Below, one piece after another: positions 1-10,600 of a DNA stretch of 64,000 nucleotides. Source of the DNA: Spirometra erinaceieuropaei (lineage: Eukaryota > Platyhelminthes > Cestoda > Diphyllobothriidea > Diphyllobothriidae). The stretch's first letter is position 1; each line of letters begins with the position of its first letter. The position numbers were made by a program, and so were the translations under genes. The stretch lies in NCBI GenBank assembly GCA_902702965.1, contig CACRXP010000034.1, positions 860,734 to 924,733 on the forward strand, given 5' to 3'. The notes below the pieces were generated by a model, which was not told where the DNA came from, ran no database searches, and was given only the letters and a program-made list of their open reading frames with translations.

Positions 1-125
1 CTCCTCCTCCTCCTCCTCCTTCTCCTTCCACCTACCTGAGCCCGTTGTCAAGACAGAGTCAAGAAGACCAAAGGTTGGGAAAGGGCTAGGTAGATGGCGT
101 GCCTCACTTTAGGTAATGGCCAACC
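1..125 (+). repeat. R2 dispersed repeat, partial copy, opening with a CTC microsatellite
   Basis: The window opens in a (CTC)n tract and then reads through the block 'acctgagcccgttgtcaaga ... gagtcaagaagacc', which recurs at about 3.9, 38.1 and 57.9 kb on this strand and at 53.4 kb on the other. It is the 3' part of a roughly 300-bp unit I call R2. No coding potential is visible. Only the shared sequence is observed; its identity as a SINE or other element is unknown. Confidence 0.6.
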
Positions 126-1772
126 TCGCCGTCTCGACGCCTGTGCCGACTCACATGTGACAGAAAAATGACAATGGAGGCGTGTTACTCTGATGCCCAC
201 CTATCAGTAGACATCTGGACCTTCCCGCAGCTTGTAAAGTCCTACGTCGTCACGTCCTTACAACTCAGGACCAAATAGCTGCACTGGACTTAGGATGGCC
301 ATACAGAGACAAGCCAACGGTGAGTCTTCTCGGAGAGGAAGAAGAATCACCAGACTGACCACCAGACGACGGCTCAATCACCTCCCCCTGATGAAGTGGA
401 AACTCACAAAGCACACAGGTAGAACGCCCGCAAACCATCCCCCGAGAGGCCGAAGCAGCGAGAGCAGACAAAAATCGATCAGCGTGAAGCCGACTAACGT
501 GACATGCAACTTGAAATTGCTGGTCGATTAAGTGCATTTCACGCTTTGACAGTGGGGCGCCGACCAAGCTCCTCGAAACGTCAGCACCTAAATAAATCCG
601 TTCCGGTGAGCCCATCTTTATTTTCATATCGAACGACATAACGCAGGAGCCGTTCTTCGAATGCCCTCTGCACCAATTTCTGGATGTCAGAAGGATCGTC
701 TACATAACCTGGACCTTCGAGCGGAGTCACTCATACGGTTTAGGTCATGACCTTGCTGGTCTCGGTGATGTATCGTCTGTGTGTGGGGACTTGCGGCAGC
801 CGATTTATCGAGTTCAACCTCGTCTCCGTGGGTTGCTGAGACCTGTTCTAACTCTGCTGAGAAACTGGAAAAACAGTACTTCATGCGTTAGGTCTGTTGC
901 CTACAGCCATCATGGCCATGTCTGACGTCCTTGTTCAAGGCCCTGTTGCGTCAAGGTCATTCACCCCTTGCAGAAAGTGGTTCCAGACGCGCTGGCCTGC
1001 ATCCGCTCGACCGACTTCGACTGGGACGCACATGCGTTCACGGGGTCGTAGCTGTCAATGCGTCACCTGAACACTCCACTTGAACACCACACCTCGGCGA
1101 AAAGCAGCTCTGCACTAAAGGACAGATCTTTTCTCACCCTGCTGTCCACAGATCGTGCATCGGGATCTGGCGGCGAGGAACGTAGTTGTAACAAGTGAGG
1201 GCGTGCTGAAGATGGCCGATTTTGGACTGACGCGCACAGTGAACATCTACTACCGAATGAAACGTCCTGTGAGTTTGCTGTTTGTGTTTTTTTCGGAGGC
1301 AAGGGTCGATGTAGTTGTGAGGATGTAGGATTCGGGAGCATCGCTGAAGCCCTGATTCGCAGGGGCTGCCCAGCAGAGATGTGTTGAATGAGTTATAGCC
1401 AGTCACACAATCCCCTGCCGTGGACCTCTGTCCAATAGACGAGAGGCCATGGTGACCAGATTTGGAGCCTTCAAGTGTCCTGGGCTTCGCGGCTGTTGGC
1501 GGTAATGTCTTGCCCGCTGATAGATTACCATAGTTGCCAGGCGCGCGTCCCCGGCTTAAATCGTGTCTTCTATCCTAGAAGCACGTTTATTTTGTCTGCG
1601 TTTGCGCTGAGAGAGCATATTTTGTGTTCTCGTGCTCCAATAACGTTTACAGTTTTATTTGTGTGTGGGTAAACCTCACAACCCTCTTGGGGGTCCATAG
1701 ATTACCGCAGCAAATAGTCGGTGGACGCTGTTGTTTGACACCAGACTGATTTGGTGGTGGCGGCTGGCCTGA
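126..1772. other. No recognisable feature
   Basis: Only short overlapping open frames on both strands, none with a familiar motif or convincing splice sites. It is probably decayed repeat or intergenic DNA. Confidence 0.5.
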
Positions 1773-1880
1773 GTGGTATTGCGGCTGTTACAGGGATCTG
1801 AGGGAGGACAAGCCTAACTGACCTGTGGTGCTGAAGTAGCCGATTGGTTTATTTAAATCGATTCTCACTCGGGTTGCGAT
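1773..1880 (+). repeat. R4 repeat, copy 1
   Basis: Starts gtggtattgcggctg, passes through a TTTAAATCGA core and ends at ggttgcgat. A diverged direct copy lies at 2312-2420. The two are separated by about 430 bp and share the order of all their blocks, so this is a local direct duplication or two insertions of one short element. Confidence 0.65.
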
Positions 1881-2311
1881 ACTGAGCAGCCATTCAGCGG
1901 CTTGCGATGGCGGCGGCGGCGGCATCAAATCACGGGAACTGAAGAACCGGCATCGTTTGGCTGGAGCGGCCACCTCCGAGTAGTCGTCTTCGACGCGACT
2001 CCAACTGATTTGGTGGCCGCGGGCCATTCCCTCAGCAAAAGTGTTATTCATTTGAGTTCGAAGGATAGAATGAGGAAAGCTACTTGGAAGTCTTGCGCAG
2101 GGCCCTCCGTCCGGTGACTGCAGCAACTTCAAGAAGACATGATCTGTCGGTAGCTGAGTCGCAGGCAGCGCGGCATGTCCACAAGTGACTGGTAGTCGAA
2201 TGACCCGCAGCGAAACCTATAAGTGAACCTGGGAGTCTTGGTGAGGCAACGGAAGGGTGTCTGACCCCAACTCACCTAGGGTAGCTTGTGGACTGTGTCA
2301 TACATGGAGTG

Positions 2312-2420
2312 GTGGTATTGCGGCTGTGACGGGAGTCTCAGAGAGGACAGGCCTAACTGGGGTATGGCACTGAAGGGGTTGGTTGCTTCGATTTAAATCG
2401 ATGCTCACTGGGGTTGCGGT
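2312..2420 (+). repeat. R4 repeat, copy 2
   Basis: Direct copy of 1773-1880 with scattered substitutions. It shares the gaggacaggcctaactg block and the ATTTAAATCGATGCTCACT block. No protein is encoded. Confidence 0.65.
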
Positions 2421-3715
2421 CTCGGCTACTTTACGCGGCCTCGGCGACGACGGCTGACGTCACGTGGTGCGCGTCCCCATGCCATGCGATTGTTTGCTGC
2501 TCCACATTTCGGACGCGGGCTGGCCTTTGCGGAGTCGGTGCGGGGGCGGTGTGTGGACGGGACCATGGCTTCGTCGGGTAGGGGTGCTTTTACGCGCTGA
2601 AAGAACCACGCTGCATCGGGAAGAGACAATCGGCGCGAATTCCAACCCCTCTCATCGATGCACCTTAAGCGTGCAACAAGGTCGACTGTGGACCCCGAAC
2701 TGACGTCTCATTGGCGACGCACTGGGGGCCAGGCTATTGAGAGCCACAGGTGGTGGTTACGTTAAAAGATGAATAGAAACACAGGCAACAGAAAAGAGCA
2801 TTTGGAGGACTGGTTTTAAAATTAACAAATATTTTTCTTAGCAAAGCGGAAAAAATGGCAGGAGGACAGTAAGGAGTAAGAGGAAGAATGCAGGCACCTA
2901 AGAATCGCCAGACTAAGGGTTGGTGTGTGTGTGGTAGGAGCGTAAACGACAAATGCAATGAAAAGGGACTGAATATGGAGGGAAAATGAAAGATTTGATG
3001 ACGAAGTAACGTCAAAGTGCCTGAAGGAGGATACCTCGTTAGGACTAAGAGGGGACCGCAGCAATGTTTTGGTTGGAAATTAGATCGGGCAACTTAGACC
3101 CTGACAGCGAGTGAACTATTTATAATTCATGTCTACGGTCTGCACATACAGAGTACTGCAATCCGTCTAGACGGAGTTGGAGGACGCAGGAAGCGACGGC
3201 CTTGACTCCCACCCCTCAGGTTTTGGAGGTTGTGGTCCTGTGGGGACTTCCACGTTCAGATCTCCTCGTGACGATGAGTACTTCCAAACAAGTAGATCAG
3301 GCGATGGAACATGAAGAGGCGGCCACTGCTCAAGCTCTTCTACAAAGCTTACGACTACCGGTGGTTGTTCAAATTAAACACCCAGTCTGACATGGCGGCC
3401 ACTAGCAGACTAACTCGGGTAGTGATATCTTCAGCTCAGTCAAGTCAGCCAGTCGCCACTGCGGACCCGGTTATTGAGATCCACTGGTGATGGTTACGCG
3501 GCAACATGAATTACGTCCGTCCACAGTTGACGGTCGGATGGGCGCGGTGTCGGCAGTGGACGTCTGAGGCGAGCACGCTCTTGGTAAATTATGCCAATAG
3601 AAGAGCAGTACATCAGCGGTCATGTGAATTTGCATACGCAGTGCTATTAAGTTAAGTCGAGTAATTGAGACTAGGAAATGGCGATGCTGTGACGGTAGAA
3701 ACCACGATGACAATA
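2421..3715. other. No recognisable feature
   Basis: Short open frames only. A purine-rich stretch near 2760-3010 yields low-complexity serine/phenylalanine-rich frames on the minus strand, which I do not believe are coding. Confidence 0.45.
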
Positions 3716-3880
3716 AGTAAACATTCGTGACGTTTCCTGCCGGGGGCAGTAGGTGTTTCGGTTTCATTACCTGACGCCTGGCGGTTGCTACCGGCCTGTG
3801 TGCAACTCCAACCCCAATAGTGCGAGAAGGCGGCCGACAGCTTCCAAAACGTTCTTGATATACGGAAGCGCTAGCCAAGA
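3716..3880 (-). mobile_element. Penelope-like element fragment (linker before GIY-YIG)
   Basis: Read on the minus strand, two alternating frames give the peptides GVGVAHRPVATARRQVMKPK and WKLSAAFSHYWGWSCTQ. These match the connector between reverse transcriptase and GIY-YIG domain in the better PLE copy at 22.8-24.8 kb (GVGVAHRPEATIRRQVMKPK). The fragment is short, has a frameshift and stops before the GIY-YIG motif. It abuts an R2 repeat at 3905. Confidence 0.75.
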
Positions 3881-3904
3881 TTTGGAGTCCGTGCGCAGCA
3901 TCTA

Positions 3905-4140
3905 CAGCTCATCGACAGTTCGACCGACTTGACCGACGATTTCCACTGTGTGCTCAACAGCAGGGTTAGAGCAGGGACGGTGACTTGCGCGTGAATTGCT
4001 GAATACCGGACTTGCGAAGCGTCCACAGCACTTTCTCCTTCCCCACCTGGTGTCGAGACAGAGCAGGTAGGCCGGAGGCGCGAGAGGGCGCAGGCGTAAA
4101 CCCGCACATAGGCGCACCACCACACCTTCAGTTCCTCAAC
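3905..4140 (+). repeat. R2 dispersed repeat, near-complete copy
   Basis: One of the longest R2 copies. It runs from cggtgacttgcgcgtgaatt through a pyrimidine-rich middle (ctttctccttccccacctgg) to gagagggcgcaggcg and the caccacaccttcag end. The same block order appears at 38105-38345 and 57850-58085 on this strand and at 53355-53535 inverted. It has no coding frame conserved between copies. Confidence 0.7.
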
Positions 4141-4800
4141 TGACCAAGAGTTTATGCAATAAGAAGAATGGGCAGACGGTTCGGATCCCACTTGGCGCGG
4201 CGCGTGCCTGCAACTGGGCGTGTCATCGGCATTTGTCCTGTTGCGCGCGTTCGAAATAAGGCCTTCTGGATCCCGATCTAGCCCCCGTGTTGTGATAGCG
4301 CATTTATCGCGCGAACCGTTTAAGGGGCACACTCCGCTTACCACCGACATGTGCTTCAATGCGTTCACTTGCATGGGAGTCACACTACTCTACCAGTATT
4401 GCCCCAACCGCCCTTTCTCACGGGCCAGCTTCGTTGGCGAAGCGCAATCTTCGTGTGCTGATAGGCGAGGAGGCAACTGTAGGATTTCACATTCGGGAGC
4501 CGTGTAAAGTCAGCGGTTTGATAGTACAGGAGAATATGAACTCCCCGTAGCACTGATGGCCTTGAGCTACGTTCCAGTGAGAGTATGGTTAGGAGTTCAA
4601 CAAGAACGCACCTGATACTGACGGTCAGTGTATTTACAGCAAAAGAACTACTTTTTCATATAAAAGTAGTGATAAAACCTTTACAAAACGGATGACACAT
4701 CCTGCTCAGTCTGTGTTTTGAGCTGAAAAGTAAAGCCCGGTCGAAGTTATCTGCTGACCTGTCATGAGAATGGGTGCTCTTCCTGTCTGATAGCAAACTT
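4141..4800. other. No recognisable feature
   Basis: No motif, repeat partner or persuasive open frame was found here. Confidence 0.45.
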
Positions 4801-4885
4801 GAGCTGTGGTTGGTTCGGGAGTTTAACAGGTATAGGCAGAGCAAGACTAGTCGAAGGTCCAAAACCAGTTGTTTATTTGTCTGAG

Positions 4886-4916
4886 CCCTCAAACTCGTTC
4901 AGGAGTCCATCTTCAG
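4886..4916 (-). ncRNA. Degenerate hammerhead ribozyme core in PLE end
   Basis: On the minus strand CTGAAGA (4910-4916) is followed by a six-pair helix II (GGACTC with GAGTTT, two G-T pairs), then GAGGG where GAAAG or GAAAC is expected. AATAAA (4872-4877) follows eight bases later. The 31-nt core length equals that of the other copies. The GAAA box is mutated, so it is probably inactive. Confidence 0.6.
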
Positions 4917-5001
4917 AGATAAAAGTAGCAACAGAACCGGCGGGGATTATAGGTGGGGTGCCCGTCTATCAGCGGTCTATGGCGCAGGCGGGAAGGTGAC
5001 T

Positions 5002-5757
5002 TCGCGGAAATCCATATGCCGACACGCAATGTGGACGTAATGTCATCTCCTTCGTCCCGACACTATCAATTTCCTCCCTCTCTGCTTGCGCGGGGTGCAA
5101 TTCTAGCAAACCTTTCTGTCGCTTGGTGCATATGCCTGATCGAATCCCCCTTCGGATGGACAAATCTGAGACAATGTCGACATCCAGGCCATCGGCGTTC
5201 GGGCCAGGTGCTTGTCTGGTTGGATTAGGACTGCTTCCTTTCGAAGACGCCGACCCTCGCGCCATTGCATGTGCGCATTCCCGCCCGTTTTCCATCCATC
5301 CTCTCTTGGTGGAGAACACGATTATAAATCCCATACTATGTATATCGGTACAAGACAGGAGTTAGGAAGGAATAAATAGTCAAATGTCAAACAACCTGAT
5401 AGTCCAACACATGCCAGGGGAGTCGCGTCGAGTGCAGATCCTTTCATTTGGATAAACAAACAGCAAGTTCAAGAATGGTGGAGAGGCATGTCAATGCAAA
5501 ACAGTCTGGAGCCTCGGTACAGGCGTACCAACGCTCTAGTACGGACGCGGCTACTGCCATACACAAGGTCGTGGCTTACACAGTCTCGGACACATACTCA
5601 AGGCAACCTGTCCTGTGTAGAGAATAAACCTGTTCTCAGACCTTCCTGACTTCTGACATTGGACGGAACAAAATTATTGTGTGCGGTTACAGTTGATCTT
5701 ACATCATTGACCGCCACAGGGGTGTGACCAAACAAACATCATTTACGCCAGTCTGAC
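5002..5757. mobile_element. 756-bp insertion flanked by a 7-bp target-site duplication
   Basis: GGTGACT occurs at 4995-5001 and again at 5758-5764, immediately either side of this block. The uninterrupted PLE copy near 17280 has the motif once. That is the pattern of an insertion with target-site duplication. The inserted sequence has no obvious terminal inverted repeats, poly(A) tail or recognisable protein; short open frames on both strands look unremarkable. Confidence 0.6.
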
Positions 5758-6264
5758 GGTGACTACGCAGGGCCCTGTAGGCCGGTCTCAAATCGATACG
5801 TCGGTCGACTGAGTTCTCATCTGAGGTCCAGGATTCCATGAATTCTCGGCTCGTCTTATTCCCGGCGTGAGCAGTCACTTGTGTTGATTCGTGATCTCAT
5901 CACCCAGCCAGCTTATGCTCGTATATGCACTATCTGAGCGTACTCTCAGACTAACCTGTGTAACTGCCAGGGCGTTTCGGGTACTGGATGAGATACGCCA
6001 CACACGTCCTTGATGTATGGTAGAGCATGCCACGCCAAAGGTGTTGTTTTTGGATGTGTTCTCCGGGCGGACACTTGGTCATCGGCTTATGATAACCGTC
6101 CCGCATAAATTGGTTGCGGAGATATCGGGCCGCAGGCGCCTCATCTTCTTTGGAATTGCTGAGATGAGCATTAATTCGTTGGAAGAGTGTTCACAAACAC
6201 TTCCGTTTGTGGGCTGTGAAAAGTGGAAAGATAGGTGATGTTCATCGTCTTTCCTTAGACCGAC

Positions 6265-6303
6265 GAGCGAATTCCGTAAAAACGATCGGTGAGCGCCCCT
6301 CTA
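6265..6303 (+). repeat. SINE1 tail fragment
   Basis: The block ending gagcgcccctctaccattg is the 3' end of a SINE-like family seen complete at 6340-6618. The same tail occurs at 22166-22200 and 27718-27753. Confidence 0.6.
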
Positions 6304-6339
6304 CCATTGTACATTCCCGATCGAAGCCGACAGGACAAC

Positions 6340-6618
6340 GAGCCCGTGGCTCAGTGGTTAGGGGCGTTGGACTTCTAACTAACAGGTCGCGAATTCGACC
6401 CCCAGGTGTTCCAAACTTCGTGGTTAGGTATGACTGGCTGACGACGGCTAATAAGCCAGAAGTGGCCATCCCAGTCTCCCTTGTCTTTGTCGGTAATAAC
6501 ATTTCGCCTATATAATATGCCGCTGTGCGGTTGCTGGTTGGGCTCAAGATACAGCCCGTAAGACACAACGGGACGAATGAGTTCTGTAAAAACAATCGGT
6601 GAGCGTCCCTCTACCATT
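6340..6618 (+). mobile_element. tRNA-Arg(TCT)-derived SINE-like element (SINE1)
   Basis: The head, about 6340-6413, is tRNA-like: GTGGCTCAGTGGTTAG is an A box and D arm, CTTCTAA at 6372-6378 is an anticodon loop with TCT at 34-36, and GCGAATTCGACCCC is a weakened B box. The body begins gacggctaataagccag, continues with ttgtctttgtcggtaat, and ends gtgagcgtccctctaccatt. The same body and head occur rearranged on the minus strand at 37.6-37.9 kb. The head-body structure indicates a SINE transcribed by RNA polymerase III; the parental autonomous element is not known. Confidence 0.7.
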
Positions 6619-6789
6619 GGTAAAAATTATTAGAGCCGAAAGTTCATATATTTTCACGAGGAGTACAAGAAGATCATCAACAATGAATGCAAACTACTCG
6701 CTTTCCTTAAGTAGGCGTTTTAAGCATGTGTAATTTTTAAAAATGACGTCAGAGCCTCATCTACACGTGCCGCACACGCGGCAATCGGA

Positions 6790-6880
6790 AGCTCCGGGTG
6801 GGGGTGGGGGACCTAGTACGGTAGATGCTGTGCATGTCTACTGTCACCGTAAACTAATTTACACACAAATCCCAGTCTCT
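6790..6880 (-). repeat. R2 repeat, short inverted fragment
   Basis: The reverse complement contains tttacggtgacagtagac and gcatctaccgtactaggtcc, matching the left part of R2 copies at 3.9 and 53.4 kb. Confidence 0.5.
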
Positions 6881-6978
6881 ACTCTCACTCTGATGTGGAG
6901 TACACGGTGGACATAGGGGAAACCGACGGCCGAACTGTCATCCGCGTCGTCGGTTCCCATACAATGTAACATAACTCT

Positions 6979-7395
6979 TAAACGGCGGTCTTAGGCTGGC
7001 TAACAATAGAAACCCGTGTCTACGGAGTATTACAACTTCTTTTGTGAAAGATGCTGCTAGTAATTGTGGATGGGCATTCAAAGTAGAGTGCAGGTATTTG
7101 CACACAAGCCAAACTCGTTAGTCGTAATGTCATTGATGTCATAGAGATCATCCTGTCAGAATTTTGCGGTACACTCCTTCGAGGACCTGTTGTGAAATCT
7201 GGGCGAGGACAACCTCGCGCTCCAGAAGAGATGTGTGAGGCTGATTCGGCCAATCAGATGACTTGTTATGTGAAAAAAAGCCTTGGCTCACAAGTCCAAA
7301 CTTAAAGATCGCGGAGTCAGGTTGTTGCCTTGCACCTTTGCCCGTGTGACATCCCTGACGTAAATTTTGTATTCTTGTTTTTTGCTACTAACTGT
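6979..7395 (+). repeat. R1 dispersed repeat, longest copy
   Basis: Starts aacggcggtcttaggctgg and ends at tttttgctactaactg. Its left half recurs at 10109-10308 and its right half at 8866-9096. No conserved reading frame is visible in the comparison, so it is better treated as non-coding repeat DNA than as a gene. Confidence 0.65.
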
Positions 7396-7455
7396 CTCAT
7401 AGATATTTTGGCAAATTTCGATTAATTCATATTGACCCAACTGTGAAAAACTCGG

Positions 7456-7536
7456 CGCCTCGGTGGGATTCGAACCCACGCACTAAGGAGAAAGCTTTGG
7501 TACAGCCAACGCTCTAACCACCTGAGCTACGAGGCC
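7456..7536 (-). other. tRNA-like SINE2 head, copy 1
   Basis: An 81-nt segment with a complementary acceptor (CCTCG with CGAGG), a D arm GCTC/GAGC inside TAGCTCAGGTGGTTAGAGC (A box), and a perfect T arm GTGGG-TTCGAAT-CCCAC (B box). The anticodon arm does not fold cleanly and the region is about nine bases longer than a standard tRNA, so I do not assign an anticodon. It is probably a pol III promoter of a SINE. Confidence 0.6.
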
Positions 7537-7760
7537 CCGCCGGACGACTCGAGTTTAATCACATTTGGGTCAAGTTTACCCGCCTAACCTACTGCAACGT
7601 CTGGAATACACCAAATGTGATACAATAAGTTGACTGCCCAAGCAGGATTTCCTAAGTTTTTCACCTAGAATCCACCAGATGACTACCAGGCTCACGTAAT
7701 TCATAGATGTTTTGGCAGATTTTTGAATAGTTCATATTGACCCAACTGTGAAAAACTCGG

Positions 7761-7824
7761 CGCCTCCGTGGGATTCGAACTCACGCAGTAAGGGGACGGC
7801 TCTAACCACTTGAGCTACGAGATC
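7761..7824 (-). other. tRNA-like SINE2 head, internally deleted
   Basis: Retains the acceptor, D-arm and T-arm blocks of the 7456-7536 head but lacks about 17 nt in the anticodon and variable region. It cannot be a tRNA. Confidence 0.55.
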
Positions 7825-8040
7825 CGCCGGACAGTTGGGTCAGTATGAATTATTCAAAATCTGCCAAAACATCTATGAAGTACGTGGGTCAGGTAGTCAT
7901 CTGGTGGATTCTAGGTGAATCACTTCGGAAATCCTGCTTTGGCAGTCAACTTACTGTATGAGATCTGGTGGATTCTAGTCGTTGCAGTGAATTGGGCGGA
8001 TAACTTGACCCAAATGTTATTAAACTCGCGTCGTCGGTGG

Positions 8041-8121
8041 GGCCTTGTAGCTCAGATGGTTAGAGAGTTGGCTGTATTAAAGCTTTCTCCTTAGTGCGTG
8101 GGTTCGAATCCCACCGAGGCG
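8041..8121 (+). other. tRNA-like SINE2 head, copy 3
   Basis: The same 81-nt unit as 7456-7536 on the opposite strand, with the T arm intact and several D-arm and anticodon substitutions. It forms the right half of the inverted SINE2 pair. Confidence 0.6.
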
Positions 8122-8150
8122 CCGAGTTTTTCACAGTTGGGTCAATATGA

Positions 8151-8865
8151 GTTACTAACGGTTTATTAGTAGCCAGACTTTACTCATACCGCCCTGTCTT
8201 TGTTCCTCTATCTCTATCCGTCGGTTCTCGTAGTTCTTTGTTCACTTTTCTTTGTTCATTGTCTATTGTTATTTGTTGCCGCTCGTTTTTAAACCGACCA
8301 CCACACGTTGGTGTCAGTCGCTGACTGCTCGTCTAATCACCTCGAATGTATGTCCACTTGTCAATTTATTCCCTACCTTATTAACTCTATCGTGCTCCGC
8401 TAATCTTACCGTTTACTACTGCAGAACTACAAAGAATATCCGGGTTTATTCCGACTGTTTTCTGACATAGCCTTTGCCCTCGGGTGCGCCTAGTCCGGTG
8501 AATAAACTAGCACTGCATCGAGGGAATCTAAAGAATACGTGTGGAGTTTCCTTAGCAATGGCCTCGGAGGTTGAAGGACTGGGTCGGTCCAGTAGGGTAA
8601 ATATAAGCAAACTGAAATGTTCTGAGTGGCCAGCACGCACTTCGCCGGTCTTTCAATCAATGATTTGCAGCAGACCTCTCTGGAATATAAAGTACTATGA
8701 ATCCTCTCAACAGGAAAGGGTTTCAGGAAAGTGAATGGTCAGGGACAACACAACCACTACACGAAAAGGGCTCCCCAGATACAAATCCTTGCTATCCAGA
8801 ATACGGACAAATTAGTACGGGATAGTCTACAGGCCGCTTAATTCCCTGACGCTGTTCATTAAATC
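8151..8865. other. No recognisable feature
   Basis: Pyrimidine-rich, with short open frames only. I see no repeat partner in this window. Confidence 0.4.
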
Positions 8866-9096
8866 CCAGGATACATCCCTCTGACGACCAGTAGTCAAGT
8901 TTAGGCGAGAACAGCCTTGTGCTCCTGAAAAGATGTGCTTGGCTGAATCGGTCAGCCAGACGTGTTTTTAAGTGCTCAAAAGAAGCCTTGACTTGCAGGG
9001 CCAAACGTAAAGATCGTGAAGGCGGCTTGTTGCCTCAAAACTGTCCGAGTGACATCCCTGGTGTCAATTTTGTATTCTCGTTTTTGCTACTAACAG
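8866..9096 (+). repeat. R1 repeat, right half
   Basis: Matches about 7160-7395 block for block (gctcctgaaaagatgtg, gtgacatccctggtgtcaat, tttttgctactaaca). Confidence 0.6.
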
Positions 9097-9296
9097 TTTG
9101 TTAGTAACCAGGCATTACTTTTTCTACCCTGCGCTCGTTTATGTATTTCTATTCAAAACCCTGCCCGGCGATGTCTCTCTGTGACGCAGCTGAAAAATCT
9201 CAGTCTTATCGTCCTGCATCAGGTCGTTTTGCAAATCCTCTGCTATCTAGCGTGGAACTGTCTATATAATTTGCCTAAAAATTAAAGGCATCAGGT

Positions 9297-9975
9297 GCCG
9301 AGTGACTACTTAAAACCCTGACAGTTGTAACTGTCGGTAAACATTTCCGGCTGCAGGTCCCAGGTGGACACTTCAAGACCCCGACTGCCCCATTAGACTT
9401 GGTGCGAATAATGTGATTTGTTCGGCAAATGTTACACTTGGGAAGAATGTTGGAATGCGCTGTACATCTGACAGTTTACTTTAAATACCAAAGTACCCCT
9501 CGACGAGGAAAATGTTCTACTGGACCCTCTCCGTACTGGTATTTAACGATGCTATTCGGGAGTGCTTACCTCTTACAACACCCCAGTTACCCCCTTTAAA
9601 ACAGATTAGGAAGGCATTGCAAGTTGTGCAGGCGACAAGAAATTTGTCAGGGTTCCAGTCCCCCACGACTCGACGGCCAGACTGACCTGGCCGAACTGCA
9701 GTGAAAGTCCACCCAGCCGACTTCCCTAGAGATGTCGCAGAAAAGGACCCTTCAAGTAACACGAGGCCCAGTCTAGTGCGCCGATATGAAGGCCTAAAGT
9801 TTGTTGCCCAAATTGGGGACACGCATTACGCATGTTCTGCCTCACAATTTGATCGTTGCGAACGACGACGCCCACTGCATGATCCTCGTGGTGGGCGCGG
9901 CATTGGTGAATCCCGCCTTTAGTCGGGCAGACTTGTGCCGTATCTACCTCGCTCGCTTCCGCCTCACCTGCCTGG
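9297..9975 (+). repeat. Direct duplication, left member (ends in R2 sequence)
   Basis: This block and 10601-11330 share, in order, the ttccggctgcagg, ggtggacacttcaa, aatgtgatttg, aacagattaggaaggcatt, ccacgactcgacggccagac, gatgtcgcagaaaa and caaattggggacac segments. It finishes in R2-like DNA. An R1 half-copy lies between the two. Substitutions and indels are many, so the duplication or paired insertion is old. Confidence 0.65.
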
Positions 9976-10108
9976 TTGAGATGGTAAGACAATGTCAAAA
10001 CGACCGGAGACTGGTTCGGCAGCAGTGACTGACAAAACGGCAGGACCCATCCGCGCGCGCCATAGCGTGTGCCAGACTTCAAACAAAAAGTATACAAAAG
10101 GTAACCCT

Positions 10109-10308
10109 TTAACGGCGGTCATAGGCTTGTTTGTATTGGGAATGCGTGTCTACGGAGTTCTAGGGCCCCCTTGCCGTGAAGGATGCTCTTAGTCCTGGCG
10201 ATTGGACGCTCGAAGTGGAGTACAAGTATTTTCACACAAATCACGCTCTTCAGTCAGTACCACAGGTCGTGATTTCCTTACAATACCGGAGATGATCCTG
10301 TCTGAAGG
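10109..10308 (+). repeat. R1 repeat, left half
   Basis: Matches 6979-7160: starts aacggcggtcataggct, passes gtgtctacggagt and ends gatgatcctgtctg. Confidence 0.6.
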
Positions 10309-10600
10309 CAGCACTTTCTTCCCAATCGCGGACTGCAATGAATTGGTATAGGAAAACGTAACAAGGCGACTCATTTTGCGCCTTATTCCAGCAAAGTGTC
10401 ATTCCCCAGCCGAATTCTTTACCAACGTATATTCTGCATTTCACCGTGGGTCCGGATACTCACCTGTTAAGCGTCAGCCAGAACTCCAAAATCCCAACTA
10501 GCGGGTCACGTTGATAACTATACACATGCTACTATCTTGATTTCAATAACCAATTTTTTCTGCATTAACTGTAACATCGCTGAAAGAAAATGCATCACTG

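Larger units (their letters stand above)
4801..6015 (-). mobile_element. Decayed Penelope-like element 3' end, split by a 756-bp insertion
   Basis: The minus strand contains the C-terminal part of a PLE. The GIY-YIG domain at about 5765-6010 reads GVAYLIQYP, then AHAGNKTSREFMESW and ENSVDRRIDL. The terminal repeat at 4801-5001 carries a hammerhead core. The homologous copy at 17160-17720 runs straight through, which shows that 5002-5757 was inserted here. Several stops and frameshifts interrupt the endonuclease, so this is a dead fragment. Confidence 0.75.
7430..8150. repeat. Inverted array of a second tRNA-derived SINE-like family (SINE2)
   Basis: Arm 1 (7430-7750, minus) and arm 2 (7835-8150, plus) are diverged inverted copies. 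Each has a tRNA-like head plus a body with agaatccaccag and cattgacccaactgtg blocks. A third, internally deleted head (7761-7824, minus) sits between them. The flank gtttttcacagttgggtcaa follows every head, the arrangement expected of SINE units rather than of isolated tRNA genes. Confidence 0.7.

Noticed and set aside
7456..8121. Functional tRNA genes
   Set aside because: The anticodon arm does not fold, the heads are too long or deleted, and each is followed by the same SINE body.
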